Shown piece after piece: positions 1 to 7,687 of a DNA stretch of 24,490 nt (position 1 is the first letter of the stretch; every line of letters starts with the position of its first letter). This stretch comes from JBHPGW01 sp042569785 (GTDB lineage: Bacteria > Planctomycetota > Phycisphaerae > Sedimentisphaerales > Anaerobacaceae): positions 1 through 24,490 of the forward strand of contig JBHPGW010000039.1 in NCBI GenBank assembly GCA_042569785.1, given 5' to 3'. A program made the translations under genes and the position numbers. Under the pieces are notes generated by a model. The model worked only from the letters and a program-made list of their open reading frames with translations, was not told the origin of the DNA and searched no databases.

Positions 1-1
1 C

Positions 2-1189
2 TTCCATAGTTTTTTCTCATATAACTGTTGCGGCTATTCGCCGAGCAAACTTGCATGGCTGAGCAAAAAGGCCGGCGTAGAGGTTGCCGGCGTAGTCGAT
101 TTCGACGTTTTAGATGCCTTGGAAGAGTTCTACGCAGCAGCTTGTCTGCTCAACTTAAAGGCCTGTGCAGGGATCGAAACGCGGGTTTTCGTGCCGGAAT
201 TCGCAACCAGAGTCATCAATTCGCCCGGCGAGCCTGGGATATCATATCATGTGGGTGTAGGTTTTCCGATTGCTAAGCCCCAGGAGAGGCAGACGGCGGA
301 ATTTCTAAAAGGTATTGGCAACAAAGCTCAGCAGCGTAACCAAAGCCTGACAGCTCGCGTAAATGAGTATTTAAAGCCGGTAGAACTGGATTTTCAAGCT
401 GATGTCTTGTCGCTGACGCCTTCCGGCAATCCGACAGAGAGGCATATCTGCCTTGCCTATACCCGTAAAGCCAGAGCGATTTTCAGCGATGATAACGACT
501 TGGCCAAATACTGGTCGGAAAAACTCAGCGTTGAAATTGGGACATCGGAGTTGCCGGAATCCGGCGATTTGCTAAATACCATCAGGGCTAAAACCATGAA
601 GCAGGGCGGTGTAGGCTATGTCAAGCCTGACAAAGATTCTTTCCCGTTAATGGCGGATATGAACGCTTTCATCCTGCAAGCTGGGGGTATACCGGTATTT
701 ACCTGGCTAAACGGCCTTACCGATGGAGAAAAGGCTATAGATGAATTGCTGGAAGTCTCTATGAGCACAGGAGCAGCAGCGGTCAATATCATCCCTGACC
801 GTAACTATACGCCAGGTATATCCGATGAAAAGCTGGCCAAACTTTACGATATCGTTGAGCGAGCCGAAAAACTGAATTTGCCGGTAGTTGTAGGAACGGA
901 AATGAACAGTCCAGGCCAGAAATTTGTCGATGACTTCAAGAGCAAGGAACTGTCTCCTCTGGTGCCGATATTCTTAAAGGGAGCTCATATCGTCTATGCG
1001 CATACCATACTCGGGCGAAAGGCCGGCCTGGGGTATACAAGCAAATGGGCAGCGAACAATTTCAACTCGGTGTCTGAAAAAAACAAATTCTTCGAGTCGG
1101 TCGGAATGTCACTGCTGCCTCAAAAGCAAAATATTCTGGCGAACCTAACTGACAACTCAACGCCAAAAGAAATACTGGATTTGATTTAA
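2..1189 (+). CDS. PHP-domain protein, 5'-truncated by the window edge
   Basis: The frame is open from base 2 to the TAA at 1187-1189 (395 residues visible), so this is the body of a gene that starts outside the window. The first residues, HSFFSYNCCGYSP, match the first PHP-domain motif (second His of the usual HxH, then S). Next come VVDFDVLDALEEF at about residues 31-43, where PHP proteins usually have TDHD, and GIET around residue 57, which supplies the usual metal-binding Glu. The remainder looks like a TIM-barrel-type fold (for example GAHIVYAHT near the C-terminus). A TTG at 119 could be mistaken for the start but lies inside the motif region. PHP proteins are metal-dependent phosphoesterase-like enzymes. 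The His at the TDHD position is absent here, so activity is uncertain and the substrate is unknown. It lies 95 nt upstream of a dehydrogenase gene on the same strand. Confidence 0.75.
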   Translation, partial: FHSFFSYNCCGYSPSKLAWLSKKAGVEVAGVVDFDVLDALEEFYAAACLLNLKACAGIETRVFVPEFATRVINSPGEPGISYHVGVGFPIAKPQERQTAEFLKGIGNKAQQRNQSLTARVNEYLKPVELDFQADVLSLTPSGNPTERHICLAYTRKARAIFSDDNDLAKYWSEKLSVEIGTSELPESGDLLNTIRAKTMKQGGVGYVKPDKDSFPLMADMNAFILQAGGIPVFTWLNGLTDGEKAIDELLEVSMSTGAAAVNIIPDRNYTPGISDEKLAKLYDIVERAEKLNLPVVVGTEMNSPGQKFVDDFKSKELSPLVPIFLKGAHIVYAHTILGRKAGLGYTSKWAANNFNSVSEKNKFFESVGMSLLPQKQNILANLTDNSTPKEILDLI

Positions 1190-1284
1190 CATTTTAGGTA
1201 TCATCACTCTTTGTTCTTGCGCTGACGGTAATGCAAAGAATCGTAAAGTTTTATTTTTAAATGTCTTACAAAGGAAATATAGAC

Positions 1285-2949
1285 ATGACTGATATTCCTA
1301 AACAGCAGCAGGCGGTGCAGTTAGTTGGGCCCGACGAACTTGTTTTTAACGATTCCAAAGAAGTTTTTGAGCCTGGCCCTCACCAGATACTCTGCCGGGT
1401 CGAAGCGACTGGGCTGTGTTTTTCCGACCTTAAGTTGTTGAAACAGTTTTCTGCCCACGTTCGCAAAGGGCCTATCGAATCTGGTCTCGATCTTGGCATA
1501 CTTGACGAGATACCAAGTTATGTCCCCTGCGCAAAGCCGACAGTCCCAGGCCATGAAGCGGTAGTGATAGTAGTACAGGTAGGACTGGAAGTTGAGGACT
1601 ATAAGATCGGTCAAAGATACCTGGTTCAGGCCGATTATCGCTGGCTCAAAACCGCTACTTCAAACGGGGCTTTCGGGTATAATTTCGAGGGCGCTTTGCA
1701 GGAATATGTCCTTATGGATGAAAGAGTTATAACTTCCCCGGAAGGCGATTCAATGCTGTTACCCGCTTCGGTTGACCATTCAGCTGCGGCCATCGCCCTG
1801 GCTGAACCATGGGCATGTGTCGAAGAGGCCTATGCAAATAAAGAGCGTCAAACCATAAAAAATAACAGTAAAATGCTGATTATCGCTGAGACCGCGATCG
1901 ATGACAATGCTCTGAGCGATCTGTTTGATAATTACGGCAAACCAGGCAATATTACCTGGCTGGGCGAAGGTGCGGCGGCTGATCCTGGTGTGCCAGTAAC
2001 CGAATTGTCCGATAAAACAGAGCTTCTCGATGCTGAATACGACGATGTCGTGTATTTTGGCTCTCAAGCTGAAACTGTCGAAATGCTGTTCGATAAAGTT
2101 GCTTTGGATGGGATATTGAATATTGTTCTTTGCGGTGGCAAGTTCGGCTGTGAGATCAACGCTAAGGTCGGCAGGGTGCATTACGGCGGTATCCGGGTGA
2201 TCGGTACTGTCGGCTCGGCTCCAGCTGACTCAATGAAAAATATCCCAGCTACGGATGAAATTCGCACCGGTGATAAGATAAACGTGATCGGCGCAGGTGG
2301 TCCTATGGGCATCATGCACGTGATACGAAATATCTGCCAGGGCGTAGAAGGCGTAACGGTTTTTGCCGGCGATGTCGACGACGAAAGATTAGCCGCCCTT
2401 TCCAAGATCGCAGTTCCATTAGCGGAAAAAAACAAGGTCACTTATAAAACCTACAATGCGAAAACGAACAAAATTGCCGAAGCTTTCGACTATATCGCCC
2501 TGATGGCACCGATCCCTGCATTAGTTTCGCAGGCTATTCAAGACACTGCCAGCAAAGGACTTATAAACATTTTTGCCGGCATTCCGGCAACCGTTGTTGG
2601 TGCACTCGACCTCGATGCTTATATTGAAAAGCAGTTATACTTTATTGGTACCAGCGGTTCTACTCTGGACGATCTTAAGCTGGTGCTGGACAAGGTTGAA
2701 ACTGACCAACTCGATACCAACGTCTCGGTCGCGGCCATTTCGGGTTTGGCTGGTGCTGTTGAAGGAATCAGAGCTGTCGAGAATCGGCTCATCGCAGGCA
2801 AGATACTTGTTTATCCAGCCTGCAAAGATATCCCGCTTACCAAGTTAGGCGAGCTACAGGACAAGTACCCCAATGTCGCGAAATGTTTGAACGACGGCCT
2901 GTGGACAAAAAAAGCCGAAGACGCCCTTTTGAAACATCACTCAAGCTAA
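1285..2949 (+). CDS. Zinc-type medium-chain alcohol/polyol dehydrogenase with two Rossmann-like halves
   Basis: A 554-residue NAD(P)-dependent dehydrogenase of the MDR superfamily. The ATG at 1285 is preferred over the in-frame ATG at 1261 because AAGGAA sits 8 nt before it at 1271-1276, and nothing similar precedes 1261. The GroES-like catalytic domain shows TGLCFSD (Cys45), PGHE (about residues 88-91) and AEPWACVEEAY (about 173-183), which fit the Zn ligands of sorbitol-dehydrogenase-like members. The usual structural-zinc four-Cys lobe is not evident. Typical members have 340-400 residues. The excess is explained by a Rossmann-like half at about 195-315 without a glycine motif, followed by a second one from about 330 with GAGGPMG. 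Both contain matching segments (DGILNIV / KGLINIF and RVIGTVGS / YFIGTSGS). The substrate cannot be told; a sugar alcohol or sugar phosphate is only a guess from the family. Confidence 0.8.
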   Translation: MTDIPKQQQAVQLVGPDELVFNDSKEVFEPGPHQILCRVEATGLCFSDLKLLKQFSAHVRKGPIESGLDLGILDEIPSYVPCAKPTVPGHEAVVIVVQVGLEVEDYKIGQRYLVQADYRWLKTATSNGAFGYNFEGALQEYVLMDERVITSPEGDSMLLPASVDHSAAAIALAEPWACVEEAYANKERQTIKNNSKMLIIAETAIDDNALSDLFDNYGKPGNITWLGEGAAADPGVPVTELSDKTELLDAEYDDVVYFGSQAETVEMLFDKVALDGILNIVLCGGKFGCEINAKVGRVHYGGIRVIGTVGSAPADSMKNIPATDEIRTGDKINVIGAGGPMGIMHVIRNICQGVEGVTVFAGDVDDERLAALSKIAVPLAEKNKVTYKTYNAKTNKIAEAFDYIALMAPIPALVSQAIQDTASKGLINIFAGIPATVVGALDLDAYIEKQLYFIGTSGSTLDDLKLVLDKVETDQLDTNVSVAAISGLAGAVEGIRAVENRLIAGKILVYPACKDIPLTKLGELQDKYPNVAKCLNDGLWTKKAEDALLKHHSS

Positions 2950-3416
2950 CTTGCAAGCTCACGTAACCGCCTACCCAGCAACACGTTAGAAATATGCAGC
3001 CATAACAGAACAACTTGGATGTTATCATTGCCTCAGGATAACTATATCCACAAAATCCAGATATTTTTCTGTGCAGCCGATCCTCCTTTTGTTTTGGAAT
3101 TTAGAACTATCCGTGCGAACTATAGAAAATCGCTGGCTATACCCCCCCCCCGACTATTTGTAAGCAGCGATCTGTTGGATAATGTATACAGGTTGGCCGC
3201 GTGCACTATTTCAGCCTAATTATTGCCTCGCAGGATTGATTTTCTATGGCATGTACACCGGTGGTAGTAAGTATCTATTGTGCTATGGCTCGGTAGTTTC
3301 TTTTTTCTGGCTTTGTATATCACAGCAACTTGTCGCCACCTTATGACCAGGAAGTTACTATGTTGGGTGACTTCGTGAGTTGCCGGGCTTGCTGCAAGTC
3401 GGGAAAATTTGTTCGA

Positions 3417-3432
3417 TGTTCCACGTGAAACA
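3417..3432. promoter_or_regulatory. parS: parS centromere-like site (ParB binding)
   Basis: The 16-mer TGTTCCACGTGAAACA matches the bacterial chromosomal parS consensus TGTTNCACGTGAAACA at every specified position. It is palindromic except for one pair (position 5 against 12). It lies 156 nt before the parB start codon. No other CACGTG in the window has parS-like flanks. Confidence 0.9.
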
Positions 3433-3448
3433 ATTCTGAAAAACAACA

Positions 3449-3454
3449 TAAAAT
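3449..3454 (+). promoter_or_regulatory. Possible -10 element of parB
   Basis: TAAAAT lies 17 nt downstream of parS. A -35 at the usual distance would fall on the 3' half of parS, where the sequence is a poor match to TTGACA. The call is weak; if right, ParB bound at parS would cover its own promoter. Confidence 0.2.
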
Positions 3455-3588
3455 AAAAAAACTTCTGTACAAACTTGCAGGCAGTGGTTAGGATTGCTTT
3501 TGCTATATGAAGCACGAGGTGTTAAAAAACAAAGAAAGCTTTATGGCAAATACAAAGGACTAACCAATCAAATAAAGGAGTATTTAAC

Positions 3589-4539
3589 ATGTCAACTTCC
3601 AAAAAAGAAAAACCAAAACATCTTGGCAGGGGCCTACAGTCTCTTTTGGGTCCAGTAACTCCTCTTGTAAACAGACCTGCTCCGCCGATCCAGATAACAT
3701 CGATAGACTCTAATATATTGCAGAGCAAGAACTTGCAACCGTCCATGAAAGAGATAAACCTTAGTGACATATCGCCCAACCCTTATCAGCCTCGAACTGT
3801 CTGGGATGGTGACGACCTAACTGAGCTGGCCGATTCGATCAAGGCAAACGGAGTTATTCAGCCGATCATAGTTCGTCCTAAAGGCAGCGGTTACGAATTG
3901 ATCGCCGGCGAGCGTCGCCTCAGGGCTGCGCAAATAGCTTCTCTTGAGACAATACCTGCCTTGGTACGTTCCGCTACTGATGAACAATTACTCGAATTGG
4001 CATTGATTGAAAATATTCACCGAACCGATCTTAACCCGCTCGAACGAGCAGCAGCTTATCAGAGCTACATTAGCACGTTTTCACTAACTCAGGCCCAGGC
4101 TGCTGAGCGTCTGGGTGAAAGCCGCTCTGTTATCGCTAACCACTTACGTCTGCTGGAGTTACCTAAGCAGATCAAGCAGATGTTAACTGATGGCCAGTTG
4201 ACAATGGGTCATGCAAGGGCGATCCTGTCTCTGCCGGATGACGAACTTCGCAACAAGCTGGCTAACAGGGCGATAGTCGGCAGGCTAAGTGTCCGTGATG
4301 TCGAAAGGTTAGTAAGACAATACCTTGAACATACCACACCTGAATCTCCGAGCGTAACTGAAAAGCCGGTACATGTCACTGACCTTGAGAGAAAATTAGC
4401 CGCCCATCTGGGGACAAAGGTTTCTATCGACGTGCGTAAAAACGGTCAGCGAGGTAAGGTCGTAATTCATTTCTATTCGCTCGACGAGTTTGACAGGATT
4501 ACAGAAGCTGTTGGACTAAATCCCACAGAAGAGTTATAG
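3589..4539 (+). CDS. parB: Chromosome partitioning protein ParB (CTPase clamp)
   Basis: A 316-residue protein with the whole ParB/Spo0J layout. LGRGLQSLLG near the N-terminus is the segment that in other ParBs contacts ParA. ISPNPYQPR (61-69) and GYELIAGERRLRAAQ (101-115, the GERR CTP-binding box) follow, then ENIHRTDLNP (141-150). A helix-turn-helix (about 165-190, SLTQAQAAERLGESRSVIANH) contacts parS. The C-terminal dimerisation domain is about 261-304. ParB loads at parS, slides as a CTP-dependent clamp and spreads, and helps segregate origins. The start has a strong ribosome-binding site (AAAGGAG, 8 nt spacing). A parS lies just upstream, but no parA is adjacent on the visible side, unlike the usual parA-parB pair. 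Confidence 0.95.
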   Translation: MSTSKKEKPKHLGRGLQSLLGPVTPLVNRPAPPIQITSIDSNILQSKNLQPSMKEINLSDISPNPYQPRTVWDGDDLTELADSIKANGVIQPIIVRPKGSGYELIAGERRLRAAQIASLETIPALVRSATDEQLLELALIENIHRTDLNPLERAAAYQSYISTFSLTQAQAAERLGESRSVIANHLRLLELPKQIKQMLTDGQLTMGHARAILSLPDDELRNKLANRAIVGRLSVRDVERLVRQYLEHTTPESPSVTEKPVHVTDLERKLAAHLGTKVSIDVRKNGQRGKVVIHFYSLDEFDRITEAVGLNPTEEL

Positions 4540-4614
4540 TCAGATTTCTTATCGGACGTACCTGTTTTTGGCCAGGCCTTTTTATTTATCCTGTATTTTT
4601 TTTAATCCACTTTT

Positions 4615-5472
4615 TTAGCCATGAGCGTATTCAAAGAATCGTTTTCTCAGCAGGTTGGTGATCGGCCCGGGCTTGCCGTTGCCAATACCCCGTCCGTCGA
4701 TCTCAACGATACCGATAACTTCAGCAGCGGTACCTGTAAGGAAAAACTCGTCACATACGTATAGATCAAAGCGAGTCAGGTTCTTCTCTACCACATCAAT
4801 GCCTTCAATTTTAGCCAATTTGATTACGAGGCTACGTGTGACCCCTTCGAGGCCGCCAGCTTCGGAAGGCGGTGTATAGAGTACGCCGTTACGGATGATA
4901 AAAACATTGTCACCCGAAGCTTCGGCAACATAACCTTCGTGGTTATACATGATCGCTTCCGGAACATTATTGTCCAGAGCTTCGATCTTAGCGAGTATAT
5001 TATTCAAATAGTTCAGGCTCTTGACCTGTGGCGGAATCGCCAGCGGATGATTGCGAACCGTAGTCGTGCTGATAACTTTCATCCCTTTTTCATAAAGCTC
5101 TTCCGGGTACAGTTGAATTTTATCGGCAATAATAAACAGCATCGCGTCTTTGCAGACAAAGGGATTGATCCCTAACGTCCCGACACCTCGAGTGATAACA
5201 AGGCGAATATAGCCATCTGAAATACCATTAGCCTTGACGGTCTGTTCGGCGGCGTCGATAAGCTCATTCTTAGTCATAGGAATATCCAGCCGAATAACCT
5301 TGGCAGACTCATAAAGCCTCTTGATGTGCGCATCTAACTCGAATATTCTGCCGTTGTAAACGCGGATCCCTTCAAAGACCCCATCGCCATAAAGCAGACC
5401 ATGATCGAAGACCGAAACTTTCGCGTCAGCTTGATCAACAAGTTTATCTCCCAACCATATTTTCAGTGCCAT
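4615..5472 (-). CDS. ilvE: Branched-chain amino acid aminotransferase (class IV)
   Basis: A 285-residue PLP-dependent fold-type IV transaminase that interconverts Val, Leu or Ile with their 2-oxoacids using glutamate/2-oxoglutarate. Visible motifs are YGDGVFEGIRVYNG (28-41), the PLP lysine K151 in VKSLNYLNNILAK, EASGDNVFII (184-193), and the C-terminal TGTAAEVIGI with DGRGIGNGKPGPIT (247-272). The last stretch favours IlvE over D-amino-acid transaminase or aminodeoxychorismate lyase, although those paralogues cannot be fully excluded. The upstream sequence has AGAGGAT as ribosome-binding site. It is the last gene of the - strand block, 38 nt after the LolD-like ATPase, and converges on parB. 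Confidence 0.9.
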   Translation of the reverse strand: MALKIWLGDKLVDQADAKVSVFDHGLLYGDGVFEGIRVYNGRIFELDAHIKRLYESAKVIRLDIPMTKNELIDAAEQTVKANGISDGYIRLVITRGVGTLGINPFVCKDAMLFIIADKIQLYPEELYEKGMKVISTTTVRNHPLAIPPQVKSLNYLNNILAKIEALDNNVPEAIMYNHEGYVAEASGDNVFIIRNGVLYTPPSEAGGLEGVTRSLVIKLAKIEGIDVVEKNLTRFDLYVCDEFFLTGTAAEVIGIVEIDGRGIGNGKPGPITNLLRKRFFEYAHG

Positions 5473-5510
5473 ACAACTATCCTCTTTTCGTATTGCCAGG
5501 CCGACAAAAC

Positions 5511-6209
5511 CTAATCACTTATAACCCCGTCACTTAGGGTTATTATCCGAGAAGCCCGTTGCGCTATCCTTTGATCGTGAGTAACCATTATAATCGTCTG
5601 CCCGTTGCCGTTCAACCTTTCAAAGACCTCTAAGATACCATTTCCTGTTGCCGAGTCAAGGTTTCCTGTCGGTTCGTCGGCTAAAAGTATTTTCGGCTCA
5701 TTCATCAACGCCCTTGCGATAGCCACTCTCTGGCGTTCCCCGCCTGACAATTGGTAAGGCTTGTGCGTGGTTCTTTCTTCGAGACCAAGCTGGGCGAGCA
5801 GTTCGGCTGCCCGTTTTTTGGCCTGGCCCCGACATCCGAGCCACCCGATTATGCTCTTCGAGGCCATCGCAGGCAGAAAAACATTCTCCAATACAGTTAA
5901 TTCGTCAAGTAAGTGATAAAACTGAAAGACAAACCCCACCATTTTATTACGGTACTTATTTAGTTGCCGATTACCAACCCCAGCCAGGTCACGCCCCTCG
6001 AAAGTCACCGAGCCTTTGTCTGGCCGATCCAGGGCACCTAATATGTGTAAAAGTGTGCTTTTGCCGCTTCCGGATGCTCCGATGATCGAAATGAATTCAG
6101 CTTTTCTTACCGCCAGATCAACGCCTTTTAATACTGACACCTGGGCCTGACCCATCCGATAAGATTTGTAAACATCGGTGCTTTTTAAAATAAACTCATT
6201 TCCAGCCAT
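5511..6209 (-). CDS. lolD: LolD-type ABC transporter ATP-binding protein
   Basis: A 232-residue ABC ATPase. Walker A is GASGSGKST (44-52), the Q-loop is at Q96 in FVFQFYHLLDELTVLENV, the signature is LSGGERQR (154-161), Walker B is ILLADEPTGNLD (174-185) and the switch His is H211. The FQFYHLLDELTVLENV and ADEPTGNLD forms are typical of the LolD/MacB/FtsE group. Two MacB/LolC-fold permeases sit directly upstream, so it should energise them at the inner membrane. The usual LolD role is releasing lipoproteins to a carrier; an export or antimicrobial-resistance role of the MacB type is also possible. A GGCGGA sequence before the ATG is the likely ribosome-binding site. It is 128 nt from the preceding permease, a gap that holds a hairpin. 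Confidence 0.9.
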   Translation of the reverse strand: MAGNEFILKSTDVYKSYRMGQAQVSVLKGVDLAVRKAEFISIIGASGSGKSTLLHILGALDRPDKGSVTFEGRDLAGVGNRQLNKYRNKMVGFVFQFYHLLDELTVLENVFLPAMASKSIIGWLGCRGQAKKRAAELLAQLGLEERTTHKPYQLSGGERQRVAIARALMNEPKILLADEPTGNLDSATGNGILEVFERLNGNGQTIIMVTHDQRIAQRASRIITLSDGVISD

Positions 6210-6285
6210 AACTGATCCGCCTAAATAATTATCTGCTGCCGTAATAAAATGACGACATCTTTTTTAATTTTCTGTTTACCCGTCG

Positions 6286-6320
6286 CTTACGCTCTGGGCT
6301 CTGTTGAGCTGGGGCGTAAG
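6286..6320. repeat. Inverted repeat / hairpin between permease and ATPase genes
   Basis: Outer arms CTTACGC (6286-6292) and GCGTAAG (6314-6320) are exact complements. Inside them GCTC (6298-6301) and GAGC (6306-6309) pair around a 4-nt loop. On the transcribed - strand no T-run follows, so it is not a standard terminator. It may act on mRNA processing or relative expression of the permeases and ATPase. Confidence 0.55.
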
Positions 6321-6337
6321 AATTATTTTAATTTGTA

Positions 6338-7687
6338 TTATAACTGATTCACTTGCAGCGTTTCTACCGGCCTGGCTCTGGCGGCCTGTGTACTTGGTAC
6401 CGCAGCGCCTAACAGACACGCCCCGATAGCAGCAATTACAACGACCGCTATGAGTTGAATTTCTATCTTGTTGGGTATCTGGTCGATGGCGTATATCGTC
6501 CTTGTCCAAAGCTGAAAGCCGAAGTTCTCGTAAAGCCATTGTTCTACATTGTTTATCTGGGCCAAAAAGAAAACCGCGCCAGCAGTCCCGATAGTCGAGC
6601 CGATCAAGCCGATAAGAAATCCAAAGCCCAGGAACAACTGGACAATATCAAAGGCTGTAACACCAACACTGCGAAGTATGCCGATGTCTTTGCTCTTATG
6701 ACTGACGATCATATAAAAAATAACGAACACAATAAAGACCGTAATGATACCTATCATACAAAATGCCGCTGTCATCATCACCTGTTCTTTTTCCACGGCG
6801 GCTATAGTGGCACGTCGGTATCCTTTCCAACTTTCGACCCTTACCTTGTCAAGCAGGTTGGCTCCTTTTGTCTCAGATTTGCCGGCAGCGAAGTCACGCC
6901 AAAGCTGCCTAACCTGATCGGTCCCTGCGGTCAATTTCACATCAGGGGCAAATTTAATGTGTATTGTATGGATCCTCTTTCTGCCACCGGCCATTCCGCA
7001 AAGTTTTTGAGCGTCGGCGAAGGGCAGATACACATACGAACCATCTATCCGAGCTAATCTGCTGTGAAGATTATCGCTGTAATAAAACTGCTTGGTATTA
7101 ACCAGTTCGAGCCCGCCCTTTGCGAATGCTCCTTTTGCGGTCAAAGGAAAACAGCTTATCGAATAGGATTTTTCCGGCGAAGCCTGATACTGTTTGTAAT
7201 GACCAAACTGGTCCCTTTCAAGCACCTGGTCTATTCCACGGATACAGCCGGGCAGATTCGCGTCGTAGGTTGGCTCAAATGCCTTCGATGGATCGTCTTT
7301 ATGATAATACAGCATTTGCCCAAAACCGGTAGCCCTGCTGTGTCGCTGCGGGTCGATACCCATTATTTCCACATTACGAGACCACTGCGAACCGTCAAGC
7401 TTAAGCAAGCCGTAACTTTTAATAGCGGGTGAAACCGCTCGAACAAATGCTTTTTCTTCCAGGATATCAATGAACTCTTCATAATACGGGAAACCCACCA
7501 AAGAGTCGCTGCTGATAACACAATCGCCTGCCCAATCATGATTGTGAACTTTGAAATCCTCTGAGAGCCCGCGCATTACCGTCATAACGACCACAACCAT
7601 GAATACACAAAGCGCAACCGCCGCTACCGCCAGATACGTTATCCGACGCCTCAACAAATACCGAAATGCCAAAATAATTTTATACAT
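6338..7687 (-). CDS. LolC/LolE-type ABC transporter permease (second copy)
   Basis: A 449-residue inner-membrane permease with the LolC/E-MacB layout: one transmembrane helix near the N-terminus (about 15-40), a large periplasmic domain (about 41-300), then three helices (about 302-328, 350-378, 409-432). It ends in the conserved AARARPVETLQ segment. It is clearly paralogous to the preceding gene (for example YVYLPFADAQKLCG against DVYLPIATVRKLIG, and matching C-terminal halves), which suggests a heterodimer as in LolCE. Its ATG overlaps the TAA of the upstream permease by one base (TAATG at 7689-7685), so translation is probably coupled. The two permeases cannot be assigned to LolC or LolE individually from the sequence alone. 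Confidence 0.85.
   Translation of the reverse strand: MYKIILAFRYLLRRRITYLAVAAVALCVFMVVVVMTVMRGLSEDFKVHNHDWAGDCVISSDSLVGFPYYEEFIDILEEKAFVRAVSPAIKSYGLLKLDGSQWSRNVEIMGIDPQRHSRATGFGQMLYYHKDDPSKAFEPTYDANLPGCIRGIDQVLERDQFGHYKQYQASPEKSYSISCFPLTAKGAFAKGGLELVNTKQFYYSDNLHSRLARIDGSYVYLPFADAQKLCGMAGGRKRIHTIHIKFAPDVKLTAGTDQVRQLWRDFAAGKSETKGANLLDKVRVESWKGYRRATIAAVEKEQVMMTAAFCMIGIITVFIVFVIFYMIVSHKSKDIGILRSVGVTAFDIVQLFLGFGFLIGLIGSTIGTAGAVFFLAQINNVEQWLYENFGFQLWTRTIYAIDQIPNKIEIQLIAVVVIAAIGACLLGAAVPSTQAARARPVETLQVNQL

Larger units (their letters stand above)
2950..3588. other. 639-nt non-coding region upstream of parB
   Basis: No convincing gene was found on either strand: the open frames are short, lack ribosome-binding sites and match no family I recognise. 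The stretch contains a run of ten C at 3142-3151, a parS site at 3417-3432 and AT-rich sequence up to the parB ribosome-binding site (AAAGGAG, 3574-3580). No tRNA-like clover-leaf or terminator with a T-run was recognised. Confidence 0.6.

Noticed and set aside
1261..1284. Earlier ATG for the dehydrogenase
   Set aside because: It has no ribosome-binding site, while the ATG at 1285 has AAGGAA at ideal spacing.
4560..4603. Possible terminator between the convergent parB and ilvE genes
   Set aside because: A T8 tract exists (4596-4603), but the nearby GGCCAGGCC cannot form more than a 3-bp stem and the CAGG/CCTG option is only 4 bp.
6455..7057. 200-codon open frame on the + strand
   Set aside because: It is antisense to the second permease gene, whose membrane topology and family motifs are clear.
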